33,427 nucleotides of DNA from Pseudomonadota bacterium (GTDB taxonomy: Bacteria; Pseudomonadota; Alphaproteobacteria; Rhizobiales; Tepidamorphaceae), in NCBI GenBank assembly GCA_023458595.1, contig JAEWYT010000025.1, positions 1 through 33,427 of the forward strand. The letters are read 5' to 3'. Positions 24,072 through 31,384 of the stretch are shown here, piece by piece. Within the stretch, counting starts at the first letter, position 1; the number at the start of each line of letters is the position of its first letter. The notes beneath the pieces are model-generated. The model did no database searches. It was not told the origin of the DNA and was given only the letters and a program-made list of their open reading frames with translations. A program made the translations under genes and the position numbers.

Positions 24072-24302
24072 CTAGCCGGCCGCTTGCGCTTTCGGTGGCT
24101 CTTTCAGCAATTCCGCATCGTAGGCGTCCATGATCGCATCGAGCCCGTCCCGCCCGATGTTCAGCAGGGCAATCACATCGTCGATAGCGGCTAACGCGCG
24201 GGCGAGCGACTTCCGGTCCGTGTTCGTGAGGTCTTCGATGGCCTTGTCCAGCAGAACTCGCAGGTTGCCCGCGTAGCCGATCACGTCTTCTTCCGTCGTC
24301 AT
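24072..24302 (-). CDS. small hypothetical helical protein
   Basis: A 76-residue acidic protein predicted to be almost all helix (NLRVLLDKAIEDL, then RKSLARALAAIDDVIALLNI). No family recognised. Its start overlaps the end of the next leftward gene by four bases (ATGA), so the two form an operon, which supports it being real. Confidence 0.6.
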   Translation of the reverse strand: MTTEEDVIGYAGNLRVLLDKAIEDLTNTDRKSLARALAAIDDVIALLNIGRDGLDAIMDAYDAELLKEPPKAQAAG

Positions 24303-24865
24303 GCCGCACCGCCTTCCGCGAGGATGGCCCGCAAGGCGTCGGCGACGTGCCGGCCGATCGGGTCCAGCTCCGTCAGCCTCGCCAGCGCCGCGCGCGCGTC
24401 GTCGGCAGCGGCAGCGGCAGCATTTGCTATTTCATCTTCAGTGAACTCCGGCTCTACCGTGGCGAGCTTCACCGCCACGCCGACGAGGCCGTGCGCCTCG
24501 GTGCCGCGGATTTTCGCGATCGTCGCATGCATCCATTCGGACGTTTCGATCCAGGCATCGTAGGTCGCTTCCGCGCCGCTGGCGTGATAGAGCGGCTCAT
24601 GTGCTCTCCAATGATCACCAGGACGAACGCCGGGCGGACAGGGCGGCATTTCGGAGAGGAACGCGGCATGGGCCTGGTCGCTGATCTTCTTGCGGGCGAC
24701 ATACTCTTCGACCGCGGCGCGGTATTCGGCGAACAGGCGAAGCAACTCGGCGTCGTTGGCGGCAGGATTGGCGGCGGCGAGCGCGGGCGCCTGGGTAGCG
24801 GCTAGAGCGGCCGGGGCGGCGGCAAGGGCCGTGACCGCGTCGCGGCGCGTGATTGTCTTCGACAT
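24299..24865 (-). CDS. hypothetical protein with Tat-like signal
   Basis: A 188-residue protein. The N-terminus TITRRDAVTALAAAPAALAA has a twin-arginine pair followed by a weakly hydrophobic Ala-rich stretch and ALA cleavage sites, which suggests Tat export. The mature part is helical, with a PPCPPGVRPGDHW loop and several Trp/His. No family is recognised. The start at 24865 has AAGGAAG upstream; the frame is open further upstream but without support. It is the first gene of a two-gene leftward operon. The 263 bp to its right hold nothing I can identify. Confidence 0.6.
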   Translation of the reverse strand: MSKTITRRDAVTALAAAPAALAATQAPALAAANPAANDAELLRLFAEYRAAVEEYVARKKISDQAHAAFLSEMPPCPPGVRPGDHWRAHEPLYHASGAEATYDAWIETSEWMHATIAKIRGTEAHGLVGVAVKLATVEPEFTEDEIANAAAAAADDARAALARLTELDPIGRHVADALRAILAEGGAA

Positions 24866-25128
24866 ATCGCTTCCTTCGCGGTTGATGCCGGGAAGGACTC
24901 GTGCCGAGCCGTCTTTTTGGTAGAAGTGTTGTCGGTCATCGAACGCCCTCATCCGGCGTTGGGTGTCAAGTGCCGGCCGGGAGCGCCAACTCCCGGTCGG
25001 TGCGCTTATCGTGCGCCGCGCTGCGCCAGATTGCAAGCGGAAGACCTGGTGTGCGGATCAGCAAGGGTAAGAGGTGATGACGGTACCCAAGGTGGAACGG
25101 GCGCGAGGTTGAGGATGGGCGGGCTGTC

Positions 25129-25446
25129 GTGATCACCATCGCGGCCTATGTCGGGGCGGCGCTCGCCGAGATCGCGGGATGCTTCGCCTTCTGGGCATGG
25201 CTACGGCTCGACAGGTCCGTCTGGTGGCTTGTGCCAGGCGTGGCCTCGCTGGCCCTGTTCGCCTATCTGCTGACGCTGGTGGAAAGCGCCGCCGCCGGTC
25301 GGGCCTATGCGGCCTATGGCGGCGTCTACATCGCCGCCTAGCTGCTCTGGCTCTGGTTCGTCGAGGGGGTGCGGCCGGACTGCTGGGATGTGACCGGCTC
25401 CGCCGTTTGCCTCGTTGGGGCCAGCATCATTCTGTTCATGCGGCGA
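25129..25446 (+). pseudogene. ynfA: YnfA-family membrane protein broken by an amber stop
   Basis: The frame from GTG at 25129 encodes the first 70 residues of a YnfA/UPF0060 protein, up to GRAYAAYGGVYIAA, and then a TAG at 25339. Beyond the stop the same frame continues with family-typical LLWLWFVEGVRP, WDVTGSAVCLVGASIILF. One codon change (for example TCG to TAG) explains it. The usual stop after the fourth helix is also absent, and the frame runs on into unrelated DNA. Normal length is about 108 residues with four membrane helices. The function of YnfA is linked to small-molecule efflux; here it is probably lost. Confidence 0.85.
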
Positions 25447-25493
25447 TCAGCGCCCCCGCCGGCCGGCTCGAGCTGCTTGAGCAGTTCCCCTGC

Positions 25494-26177
25494 TCAGTTA
25501 GCGCCGTCGTCCCGGCCGAGGTCCTCCCCGGGCTCGTTCTCGGAGCGGAAATTGATCCGGTCCGGGGCGAGTGCACCTCCGGAGACGATGAAGGCGATGG
25601 CGTCGTTCTTGGTCCAGTCCAGCCAGATGAGCCGGGACGTCGGAACGATCTCGACGAAACCGGAGGTCGGATTGGGCGTGGTGGCGACGTAGACGGCCGC
25701 CAGCTCCTCGCGGTCTGGCGTCGCGGGGAAAATCCGGGTGACTATCCCCACGGCGCGCATCTGCGGCGTCGGGAACTCGATCAGCACCACACGTTGACCG
25801 CCTGGCTGGCCGTCGCCGCGCAGCGCTTCGACGAGGGTATGAGTCGCGCTGTAGACGGTGCGCGCAAGCGGGATCGCGTCGATCGTACGGTTCAGGCGGT
25901 GCAGCAGTCGCCGCCCGACGACGGCGTTCGCAATCCGCCCGAGCAGGGCAAGCAGCGACAGCGTGATGACGAGCGCCAGCGCCGACTGGAACCATCCGGT
26001 CAGCACGAGGTCGGCCAGGTCGCCCGATGTCGGCCGCAATGCACCTGATACACCAGCGGCGATCGGGCGGCCGATCTGGATAAGCAGATCGGCCGCGAAC
26101 CAGACCACCCAGACCGTCACCCAAAGAGGGACGATCGTCAGAACGCCGGTGATGACGTGACGGGTCAGCGTCTGCAT
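25494..26177 (-). CDS. DUF502 family membrane protein
   Basis: A 227-residue protein matching DUF502: an N-terminal RHVITGVLTIVPLWVTVWV membrane helix, a second helix pair around WFQSALALVITLSLLALLGRI, the conserved IPLARTVYSATHTLVEAL motif, then a soluble beta domain with VVLIEFP and VYVATTPNPTSGFVEIVP. The family is widespread in bacteria without a known reaction. A strong GGAGGAGGGG ribosome site precedes the ATG at 26177. The gene looks intact and is probably chromosomal or cargo rather than phage. Confidence 0.9.
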   Translation of the reverse strand: MQTLTRHVITGVLTIVPLWVTVWVVWFAADLLIQIGRPIAAGVSGALRPTSGDLADLVLTGWFQSALALVITLSLLALLGRIANAVVGRRLLHRLNRTIDAIPLARTVYSATHTLVEALRGDGQPGGQRVVLIEFPTPQMRAVGIVTRIFPATPDREELAAVYVATTPNPTSGFVEIVPTSRLIWLDWTKNDAIAFIVSGGALAPDRINFRSENEPGEDLGRDDGAN

Positions 26178-26244
26178 TGCAGCCCCTCCTCCGGCGCGAA
26201 TCCCCGGCGCGCGCCGGTCGGCGCCGGTCGACGCGGATGCACGG

Positions 26245-26469
26245 CTATTGCTCTATGGCGGTCGTATCGGTTCCCAGGAAGAGGCCGACCGTTCCGCTGA
26301 TGAGAAGCGCCACCCCGCCCGACACCCAGGCGGTGAGAAGGAGCGCACACACGGTGGCGGCCGCCTCGCTCGCCAGGAACGCCACGCCACCCGCGGCCGC
26401 CCGCCTCGCCAGTATGCGCACCACCCACACCGCGGCGGCGAGTACCGTCAGGCCTATGAGCGCGTTCAT
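26245..26469 (-). CDS. small membrane protein
   Basis: A 74-residue protein with two to three hydrophobic helices (ALIGLTVLAAAVWVVRIL; FLASEAAATVCALLLTAWV; LLISGTVGLFLG). No family recognised. It overlaps the stop of the next gene by ATGA, so the two form an operon running towards DUF502. Confidence 0.65.
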   Translation of the reverse strand: MNALIGLTVLAAAVWVVRILARRAAAGGVAFLASEAAATVCALLLTAWVSGGVALLISGTVGLFLGTDTTAIEQ

Positions 26470-26768
26470 TCGAGCACCTGCGAGCTGGCGATGGCGCCCT
26501 GTCCCGATTCCGGGATCGGGCCGCCTTCGTCGTTGTGCTTCGGATCTCCGAAAAGCGGCTCGCTCGTAAACGCAAGTCGCGCGAAGACGACGGTCAGGGC
26601 GATGCTGGCGATGGTCGCGATGGCCATCAGCCCGTAGTCGGCGATCGGCCCGAATTTGAGGAGCCCGGAGATCGCCCATGCCCCCGAGTAGAGGCACGCG
26701 AACGTCTCCGAGCCGACGAGGACGACGGCCGAGCCACCGGTCCACAGGTTCATCCAGTTCAGTTTCAT
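26466..26768 (-). CDS. small membrane protein
   Basis: A 100-residue protein with two membrane helices (about residues 12-35 and 44-65), followed by a short polar tail ending SSQVLE. No family recognised. The start at 26768 has GGGAA upstream; an in-frame ATG at 26780 would add four residues. It is the first gene of a probable operon with the next small membrane protein and perhaps DUF502. Confidence 0.65.
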   Translation of the reverse strand: MKLNWMNLWTGGSAVVLVGSETFACLYSGAWAISGLLKFGPIADYGLMAIATIASIALTVVFARLAFTSEPLFGDPKHNDEGGPIPESGQGAIASSQVLE

Positions 26769-26890
26769 GACGTTTCCCATGCGCGCGGCCAGGCGCGCGT
26801 TGCCGGAGCCGGTCCGGCTGAACGACCAGGAACTGCCTTTCCTCCACGGAAGGCGGATTGTCAGAGGTTGCAGGCGGTTCCGCTGCTACG

Positions 26891-27634
26891 CTATGTGCGG
26901 GTAGCAGGCGGGGAGCGCGCGGAGGCTGTCGGCGCGAAGGACGCCCGCACAGCCGCCTGCGGATCGGACCGGGAGGCCGACCGATCGGGGAGAGGCAACG
27001 CAGGCGTTTCGAAGAGCGCGGCGGCGTCGGGTCCGGGCGGCCAGCCGTCCAGCTTCGGGACGGCCCGGCTGGCGACGCGCGCCCGGCTCTCGACGTTGTG
27101 GCGGCCGTACGCCTTGATCTCGTCGCCGGCGGTGGAAAGGGCCACGCCGTCGGAAACCGCGCCGCTCAGGAAATGCCGGGCATCGATGCCGACCTCGGCG
27201 AAGCTCGCCAGCAGCACGAGCGCGACTGCAAGCGACAGCCACCGATGCAGCCGGCGGCGCCAGGGTGTTTCGGGAGAAAGCTGCCCGTGGAACAAGATAG
27301 GAAACCCGATGCGCGACAAGAAGCGCCGAGGGCGCGGACGCGATGCTAGTGTTTTCCCGGGCGCCGGTCCAGCGTCGGCCGTGCCGGCTGTCAGCACCTT
27401 GCGCGCGTTGCCGACGGTGCGGTCGGAGACGTTGAGGAGCCTCGCGGCATCCGCCTTGCTGATTTTTGGGGTCGGCAAATTTGCCGACCCCACATGCTGG
27501 TTGCCTCGAAATTCCCCGAAGTCGATGTTTGCCATCTTCGCGGCGACCAGCGCCCGCTGGCTTTCGTTCAGGTGACGGCGATGCAGGTTCTTGTCGACGA
27601 CGTAGGCGTGCGGGTCCGCGTACTGCCCCGTGTT
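26891..27634 (-). pseudogene. broken ParB-like gene fused to an unrelated membrane segment
   Basis: Leftward, the frame after a stop at 27635 encodes the C-terminal part of a ParB-like nuclease-type domain: YADPHAYVVDKNLHRRHLNE, QRALVAAKMANIDFGEF, then the helix-turn-helix SKADAARLLNVSDRTVGNAR. The N-terminal ParB core is missing. After about residue 50 (counting from the ATG at 27535) the sequence changes to something unrelated, with one membrane helix (RWLSLAVALVLLASFAEVGI) and a Pro/Ala/Arg-rich tail. It looks like a recombination scar. Translation from the ATG at 27535 would give 214 residues; whether this is made is unknown. Confidence 0.6.
27467..27492. repeat. 26-bp perfect palindrome
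   Basis: The arms TGGGGTCGGCAAA and TTTGCCGACCCCA are perfect reverse complements with no loop. It lies inside the ParB-like remnant, encoding the variable linker before the helix-turn-helix. A palindrome this long is unlikely by chance and could be a binding site or a hairpin. Confidence 0.85.
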
Positions 27635-27646
27635 TCACGGGTGACA
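27631..27646 (+). other. parS-like sequence
   Basis: TGTTTCACGGGTGACA matches the chromosomal parS consensus TGTTTCACGTGAAACA at 13 of 16 positions, with a perfect left half and a degraded right half. It overlaps a CCCGTG-TTT-CACGGG hairpin and sits at the broken edge of the ParB-like remnant. Functional binding is doubtful. Confidence 0.3.
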
Positions 27647-27673
27647 CGCACTCTAACGCGTTGAGGTTGCTCA

Positions 27674-27713
27674 GACAAAAAGAAGCCCCGCCGTGTTGGG
27701 GGGGCGGCGGGGC
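27674..27713 (-). terminator. Rho-independent terminator of the leftward operon
   Basis: On the minus strand GCCCCGCCG-loop-CGGCGGGGC is a 9-bp perfect stem followed by TTCTTTTTGTC. It ends the operon that runs from the zinc-finger gene through the prohead protease to the 92-residue protein at 27897-28175. Confidence 0.8.
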
Positions 27714-27722
27714 CGGGGGATT

Positions 27723-27745
27723 CGTTCATGCTGGCAGCATGAACG
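27723..27745. promoter_or_regulatory. operator-like inverted repeat
   Basis: CGTTCATGCTG-G-CAGCATGAACG: 11-bp perfect arms around a single centre base. It lies in the gene-free stretch 27714-27896, beyond the terminator. The shape fits a dimeric repressor site, but no gene clearly starts from it. I see no coding sequence in the rest of that stretch. Confidence 0.5.
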
Positions 27746-27896
27746 TTCGTCAAAATAATCCAGTGTTTTGGCCCCATCACGCGGTGTCCAGGCCTTCGGC
27801 GGCAAGGCCGCCGCTACCTGGGCAGGCGAGGAACGGGTTCGGCTTAGCCGGTACAGACGCGGAATTACCCATGTGCGGTCGAGGCAAATCGGTCGT

Positions 27897-28175
27897 TTAT
27901 GCAAGCAGGTCCTCGTCCTGTCCGAGCACGTACCGGGCGACGGCCCCCATGATCTTCATGGTTTCGTCCGGCGTCGGCGGGCGGCCTATGACGGCGGTGA
28001 AATTTGCGATGGCGCGAGTGACACCTTCGGCGATCTGACGGGCGGAAGGTCCCATGGTGCTTTCGATGTCCCGCAGCTCGACGAGCGTGCTTGCCTGGGC
28101 GAGCCATTGCTCGACGTGCATCACCTCCTTGGTCACAGGGTCCATGACCATCGGTGCCGGTGTGTTGTTCGTCAT
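27897..28175 (-). CDS. hypothetical protein downstream of prohead protease
   Basis: A 92-residue acidic helical protein (VEQWLAQASTLVELRDIEST, then TPDETMKIMGAVARYVLG). No family recognised. Its start overlaps the protease stop by four bases (ATGA), and the operon terminator follows it, so it is the last gene of the leftward element operon. In ordinary prophages the capsid gene would be here; this protein is far too short to be one. Confidence 0.62.
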   Translation of the reverse strand: MTNNTPAPMVMDPVTKEVMHVEQWLAQASTLVELRDIESTMGPSARQIAEGVTRAIANFTAVIGRPPTPDETMKIMGAVARYVLGQDEDLLA

Positions 28176-29470
28176 CTCGCGTCCCTCCCGTCTTTTCCGG
28201 CCTTCACCATGAGCTGCCAGCATGCAGGATCTACACCGGGGGCCGTGTCCCCCGGCACGTCCTTCAGTGCGACCCAGGCGGAACCGGCGAAGGTCACGAC
28301 GCTGCCGCGCTTGTAGCCGTCGCTGGCGCGCTGGTAGGTGCCCAAGTATTTGAGTCCGCGCTCTTCGACGGCCGCGACGCGGGCTTCCAATTCGGCACAA
28401 CGCTGGAAGGACCAGGCCGCCGCGCCGAGACATTTGCCGATCATGACCGACACGTCGGCGAACGTGACCTTTTCGTCGGGGCTGGTCCCGCCGGCCGACA
28501 GCAGCTTCGACACGCGGTCTGTTTGGTAGTCGCATAAGGTGTCGAGCGCGGCTTGGCGGGCCTCCCGCGGCATCATGGCGATGCTGTCCGGCACCGGCGG
28601 CTGCGGCAGGTTTTGGATGTCCCAGGCCGCAGCTTTCTGGTCCGGCGCGGCCTTCGTCTCCGGCGCGGGCGTCTCGGCTTCGGCGGCCGGATCGATCAGG
28701 CCAGCGCGGATGCCAGTTTGGCGCTTGATCAGCGTTTCGCGCTCGCGCTCAAGGGCGCGGAGCGTTTCGGTGTGGGCGCTTATCAGCACGGCGTCCGGCC
28801 CGGCGAGTTCGTCCATCCGCAGGACGTGCGCCTTCGCCTTCTCTATTTCACGAAGCCGTCTTGCTATCCTCGCTAGTTCACTGCGGCGAAAAACTCCAGG
28901 GTTACACTTCCGGGCCGCGGCGTAATCGGCCTCGGTCACCGCTACCTTCCGGCTGCGCGGCCGGATGGCTTCAGGGACGACAAGCGGCGACGACTTGGCC
29001 TTGGCCACGTTGTCGATGAGCGCGTCCGGCTGGGCGGGAATGCTGACAAGCGAGAGTTCGAGTAGCTCCCAGCGGGTGTAGCGGACACCGCCGCCTCTGA
29101 GTGGTTCGCTCGCGAGGCTGCGGAACCCGACTGACACCGCACCGCGGAGGCCGGCCTGGACAAGATTCCAGGCGAAATCGACCAAATCCTTCGCCTTGCC
29201 GGCGTGCTCGATCCGGCTGATCTCAGCGGTGAATCGTATGCCGCGCTGCCCGGCTTTGAGGGCTTTGACGTGGCCTATCTGTTGAGCGTGGTTGTGGTCG
29301 AGCAGAAGCGGCACAGGCAGGGTCCATTCGGCCCCCTGCGGTTCGAGAATGTCGCCCGCTCGATCGAGCCGGGCGGTCGACGCGGTGCCTTCGAACAACC
29401 GCGCCACGGCGTCGGGGCTGGCGAACTTCACGCGGCCGATCCTCACGACGCGGGTCTGGGCTTCAGTCAT
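28172..29470 (-). CDS. HK97-type prohead protease with C-terminal binding-domain extension
   Basis: A 432-residue protein. Residues ~1-160 are an HK97/U35 (S78) prohead protease: VPLLLDHNHAQQIGHV carries the catalytic His, GLRGAVSVGFRS a catalytic-type Ser, and ELLELSLVSIPAQPDALI is the family's end motif. Residues ~190-275 are charged, partly coiled coil. The last ~65 residues (KYLGTYQRASDGYKRGSVVT, AWVALKDVPGDTAPG, WQLMVKAGKDGRDA) resemble the carbohydrate-binding/chitin-binding-type module seen in phage tail proteins. The start is the ATG at 29470 or GTG at 29473 (GGAG upstream). No capsid gene is adjacent. Confidence 0.8.
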   Translation of the reverse strand: MTEAQTRVVRIGRVKFASPDAVARLFEGTASTARLDRAGDILEPQGAEWTLPVPLLLDHNHAQQIGHVKALKAGQRGIRFTAEISRIEHAGKAKDLVDFAWNLVQAGLRGAVSVGFRSLASEPLRGGGVRYTRWELLELSLVSIPAQPDALIDNVAKAKSSPLVVPEAIRPRSRKVAVTEADYAAARKCNPGVFRRSELARIARRLREIEKAKAHVLRMDELAGPDAVLISAHTETLRALERERETLIKRQTGIRAGLIDPAAEAETPAPETKAAPDQKAAAWDIQNLPQPPVPDSIAMMPREARQAALDTLCDYQTDRVSKLLSAGGTSPDEKVTFADVSVMIGKCLGAAAWSFQRCAELEARVAAVEERGLKYLGTYQRASDGYKRGSVVTFAGSAWVALKDVPGDTAPGVDPACWQLMVKAGKDGRDAR

Positions 29471-29530
29471 CACGTGTTGCTCCGGATTCTTCTGCGAATC
29501 ATCGTTAGCAGGTTCGCGCGGGGCGCGGCG

Positions 29531-29755
29531 TCACGCGTGACGGGCCAGGTCATGCAGGAGCTTACGCAGCGCTTTTCGAACGCGATCCGGATCGTCAGAA
29601 CGGCTGTCGAGATAGCCGCCGTTCTCGAGTGCGATTTCGAGGTCGGCCTCGTCCACTTCGACACTCACGACACGGCGACCGGCGCGGAGGCGGTCGCGGC
29701 GGCGCCTCTGACGTTCTCTGGCCTTTCTGCGGCGTTCGTCGGCGTCGTCAGTCAT
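29531..29755 (-). CDS. small hypothetical protein with basic N-terminus
   Basis: A 74-residue protein: a very basic Arg-rich N-terminal third (RRRKARERQRRRRDRL) followed by an acidic helical part ending LRKLLHDLARHA. It may bind nucleic acid, but no family is recognised. It overlaps the stop of the preceding gene by eight bases and so belongs to the leftward operon. Confidence 0.55.
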   Translation of the reverse strand: MTDDADERRRKARERQRRRRDRLRAGRRVVSVEVDEADLEIALENGGYLDSRSDDPDRVRKALRKLLHDLARHA

Positions 29756-29951
29756 CCTCCGCCCTCGCCGAGGGTGTGCTCGATCCCGCTCTCCCCTTCG
29801 CTCTGCGACGGGCGCGGTTCGACCACTTGCCGATCTCCGCCCGCCACACGGCGATGGCTTGCTCGTCGCCGGCGGCGGCGACGTGGCCCGCCAGCGCGCG
29901 GCGCTTACGCTCGCGCTGGCGTTCGCGGGTGGTCGGCTTCGGGTCCGTCAT
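29748..29951 (-). CDS. small basic hypothetical protein
   Basis: A 67-residue basic protein (TRERQRERKRRALAGHVAAA, then KWSNRARRRAKGRAG). The start at 29951 overlaps the zinc-finger gene's stop by four bases (ATGA). No family recognised. Its composition suggests nucleic-acid binding, as is common for small phage proteins, but this is a guess. Confidence 0.5.
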   Translation of the reverse strand: MTDPKPTTRERQRERKRRALAGHVAAAGDEQAIAVWRAEIGKWSNRARRRAKGRAGSSTPSARAEDD

Positions 29952-30277
29952 TTCCCGGCGCGGGACTTGCGTTCCGCCTGACGGGCCCGCCTGCAGGCCT
30001 GTGAGCAGAGTCGGCGCATCCTGCCGGCCGAACGCTTGTGCTGTTCGACCACCGCGCCGCAGGCAAGGCACCGCGCCTCGAGCGGCCGTTCGGCGCCGTC
30101 GTTTTCTCGGTGCCAGTCGCGCCGCTGTTCGGCGGCGTGGTCAGCTCGGCACCGATCGGAGCAGAACGCCAACGGCCGGCCCATCCGGCCCCGCTCGGGC
30201 TGGAACGAGCCTCCGCAGTGACGGCAAACCGCCATGCCGTGCGCCTCCGGGACCCACGGGAGCTTCAGCTGTTCCAA
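29948..30277 (-). CDS. double zinc-finger phage protein
   Basis: A 109-residue protein with two Cys4 clusters: CRHC (Cys18, Cys21) with CSDRC (Cys39, Cys43), and CLAC with CSQAC about 35 residues later. Each resembles a treble-clef or FCS-type zinc finger. The rest is basic. It probably binds DNA or RNA. It is the first gene of the operon that ends at the terminator at 27.7 kb. Confidence 0.7.
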   Translation of the reverse strand: MEQLKLPWVPEAHGMAVCRHCGGSFQPERGRMGRPLAFCSDRCRADHAAEQRRDWHRENDGAERPLEARCLACGAVVEQHKRSAGRMRRLCSQACRRARQAERKSRAGK

Positions 30278-30418
30278 GGCCTAACCCATTGAAGAAAAAA
30301 GTTTTCGGAAACTTGCGGATATAAGTTTTTGACTACCCCGCCGGTCCGGGGCCGGCACGGCTCGACTTTTCGACCCACCCCCCCCCCTGGCGCGGGCGCT
30401 TGCTCGGCGAGGCGGTCG
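30278..30418. other. intergenic region with hairpin and C10 tract
   Basis: It contains an AAGTTT-TCGG-AAACTT hairpin (30299-30314), an AT-rich stretch, and a run of ten cytosines (30378-30387). The hairpin lies ~22 bp before the zinc-finger gene and could be an operator or weak terminator. The C tract is prone to slippage. No gene is seen. Confidence 0.5.
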
Positions 30419-31165
30419 TCATCCTGCGCCTTCCGCCTGGTCGCTCGCAGTCGCGCGCCTCGCCGCCGCGATCACGTCGGCGGAGAAGTACCAGCCGGCC
30501 TCGTTGCTATGTTCGGCGGATGCTGTCGGCGGCGGGCCGCTCCGTTTGCTGTGCTCGCTGCGCCAATGCGCAGCGCACCATGGCCATAAGGGCGACGAGG
30601 TCGCGACGAACTCGGTCTGCTTCCTGAAAGCCCTCTTTGGTGCCTCTGCGGCTCGCCGTGTGGGGGGACTATAGGGGGGTAGATTATATTCTAAGGTTAT
30701 ATGCGCGGCTTTCCGCGCGGCTAGGCGCGCGGCTTTCCGCGTATCATCTGGCACTTGATGCGCGGCTTTCCGCGCATCTTCCGGCCCCTTTTGATGCGCG
30801 GCTTCCCGCGCATCAACATGCTCGGTTCCGCCGACGATTCGCGGCGTGTCGACGAGCTCGAATGCGAACTCATAGGACGGGACGCCTCTTGTTCTGATCT
30901 GGCGCACATAACCGCGCGCGACGACGTGGCCCACCCCGGCGGTGGCCTGCCGGCGCGAGCGGCCCATCTTGTGCGCGACGACGTCAAGAGACGGAAAGCA
31001 GGCGCCGGTCTCGGTGTTGTGGCAATCGAGCAAAGCCAGCAGCGCTGCGGTGCCGGTCGCTGACAGTTCCGGATCTGCGTTCGCCAGCATCAGCAGACGC
31101 CACTTGAGTGCGACGACGCGGCGGCGGCTTCGATCGTCCATCCGCGTGGCCGCAGCCTCAGGCAT
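30419..31165 (-). CDS. helix-turn-helix replication-type protein
   Basis: A 248-residue protein. Residues ~20-105 are a winged helix of HTH_36 type: LSATGTAALLALLDCHNTET, CFPSLDVVAHKMGRSRRQA, then a GYVRQIRTRG wing. This is the fold of many plasmid and phage replication initiators. Residues ~115-165 consist of Ala/Arg/His repeats (DARKAAH-like) encoded by palindromic DNA repeats. The C-terminal half is Trp/Pro-rich, with a WPWCAAHWRSEHSKR segment. The start at 31165 overlaps the preceding gene by eight bases. I infer a role in replication of the element. Confidence 0.7.
   Translation of the reverse strand: MPEAAATRMDDRSRRRVVALKWRLLMLANADPELSATGTAALLALLDCHNTETGACFPSLDVVAHKMGRSRRQATAGVGHVVARGYVRQIRTRGVPSYEFAFELVDTPRIVGGTEHVDAREAAHQKGPEDARKAAHQVPDDTRKAARLAARKAAHITLEYNLPPYSPPTRRAAEAPKRAFRKQTEFVATSSPLWPWCAAHWRSEHSKRSGPPPTASAEHSNEAGWYFSADVIAAARRATASDQAEGAG
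30701..30813. repeat. four palindromic iteron-like repeats
   Basis: Copies of (AT)GCGCGGCTTTCCGCGC(AT) are at 30701-30718, 30727-30741, 30758-30777 and 30794-30813. Each can fold on itself (GCGCGG-CTTT-CCGCGC), with one base change in the last copy. Starts are 26-36 bp apart. They lie inside the helix-turn-helix gene, where they encode DARKAAH-like units. Their placement within a replication-type gene suggests an origin (iterons), but they could be only a coding repeat. Confidence 0.8.
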
Positions 31166-31370
31166 TGCGGCCCGCCAAAACCGGGGTCGGTGACACCCCG
31201 GTCTCCGCTCGCCGGGCCGCGCGGATCGCCGCCGCCGCATCGGCGCGGTTTGCAAACCGACCGAGCTGCAGATCGCGGCCGTCGACGACGGCGATGGCGA
31301 CGCAGCCGCCCTCGCTTTCCCGGATGTGACCGATCGCCTCCAGGCCCGCGGAGATCGTGACCTCGCCCAT
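31158..31370 (-). CDS. small hypothetical protein
   Basis: A 70-residue protein with a short beta-sheet-like core (CVAIAVVDGRDLQLGRFANR) followed by a helix (ADAAAAIRAARRA). No family recognised. It overlaps the helix-turn-helix gene by eight bases and lies 14 bp after the AlpA gene, so it is part of the early leftward operon. Confidence 0.55.
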   Translation of the reverse strand: MGEVTISAGLEAIGHIRESEGGCVAIAVVDGRDLQLGRFANRADAAAAIRAARRAETGVSPTPVLAGRNA

Positions 31371-31384
31371 GTCGACGGCCTCGG

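Noticed and set aside
25369..25692. Separate gene starting at GTG 25369
   Set aside because: Its first 25 residues are the last helix of YnfA in the original frame and the rest overlaps DUF502 coding sequence on the other strand.
26535..27575. 346-residue rightward open frame over the small membrane gene and ParB remnant
   Set aside because: Low-complexity Arg/Ala/Ser translation with no motif, crossing several leftward genes and a junction.
27671..27904. Leftward 77-residue open frame in the gap after the terminator
   Set aside because: It crosses the terminator and the operator-like palindrome, has no ribosome site and no recognisable sequence.
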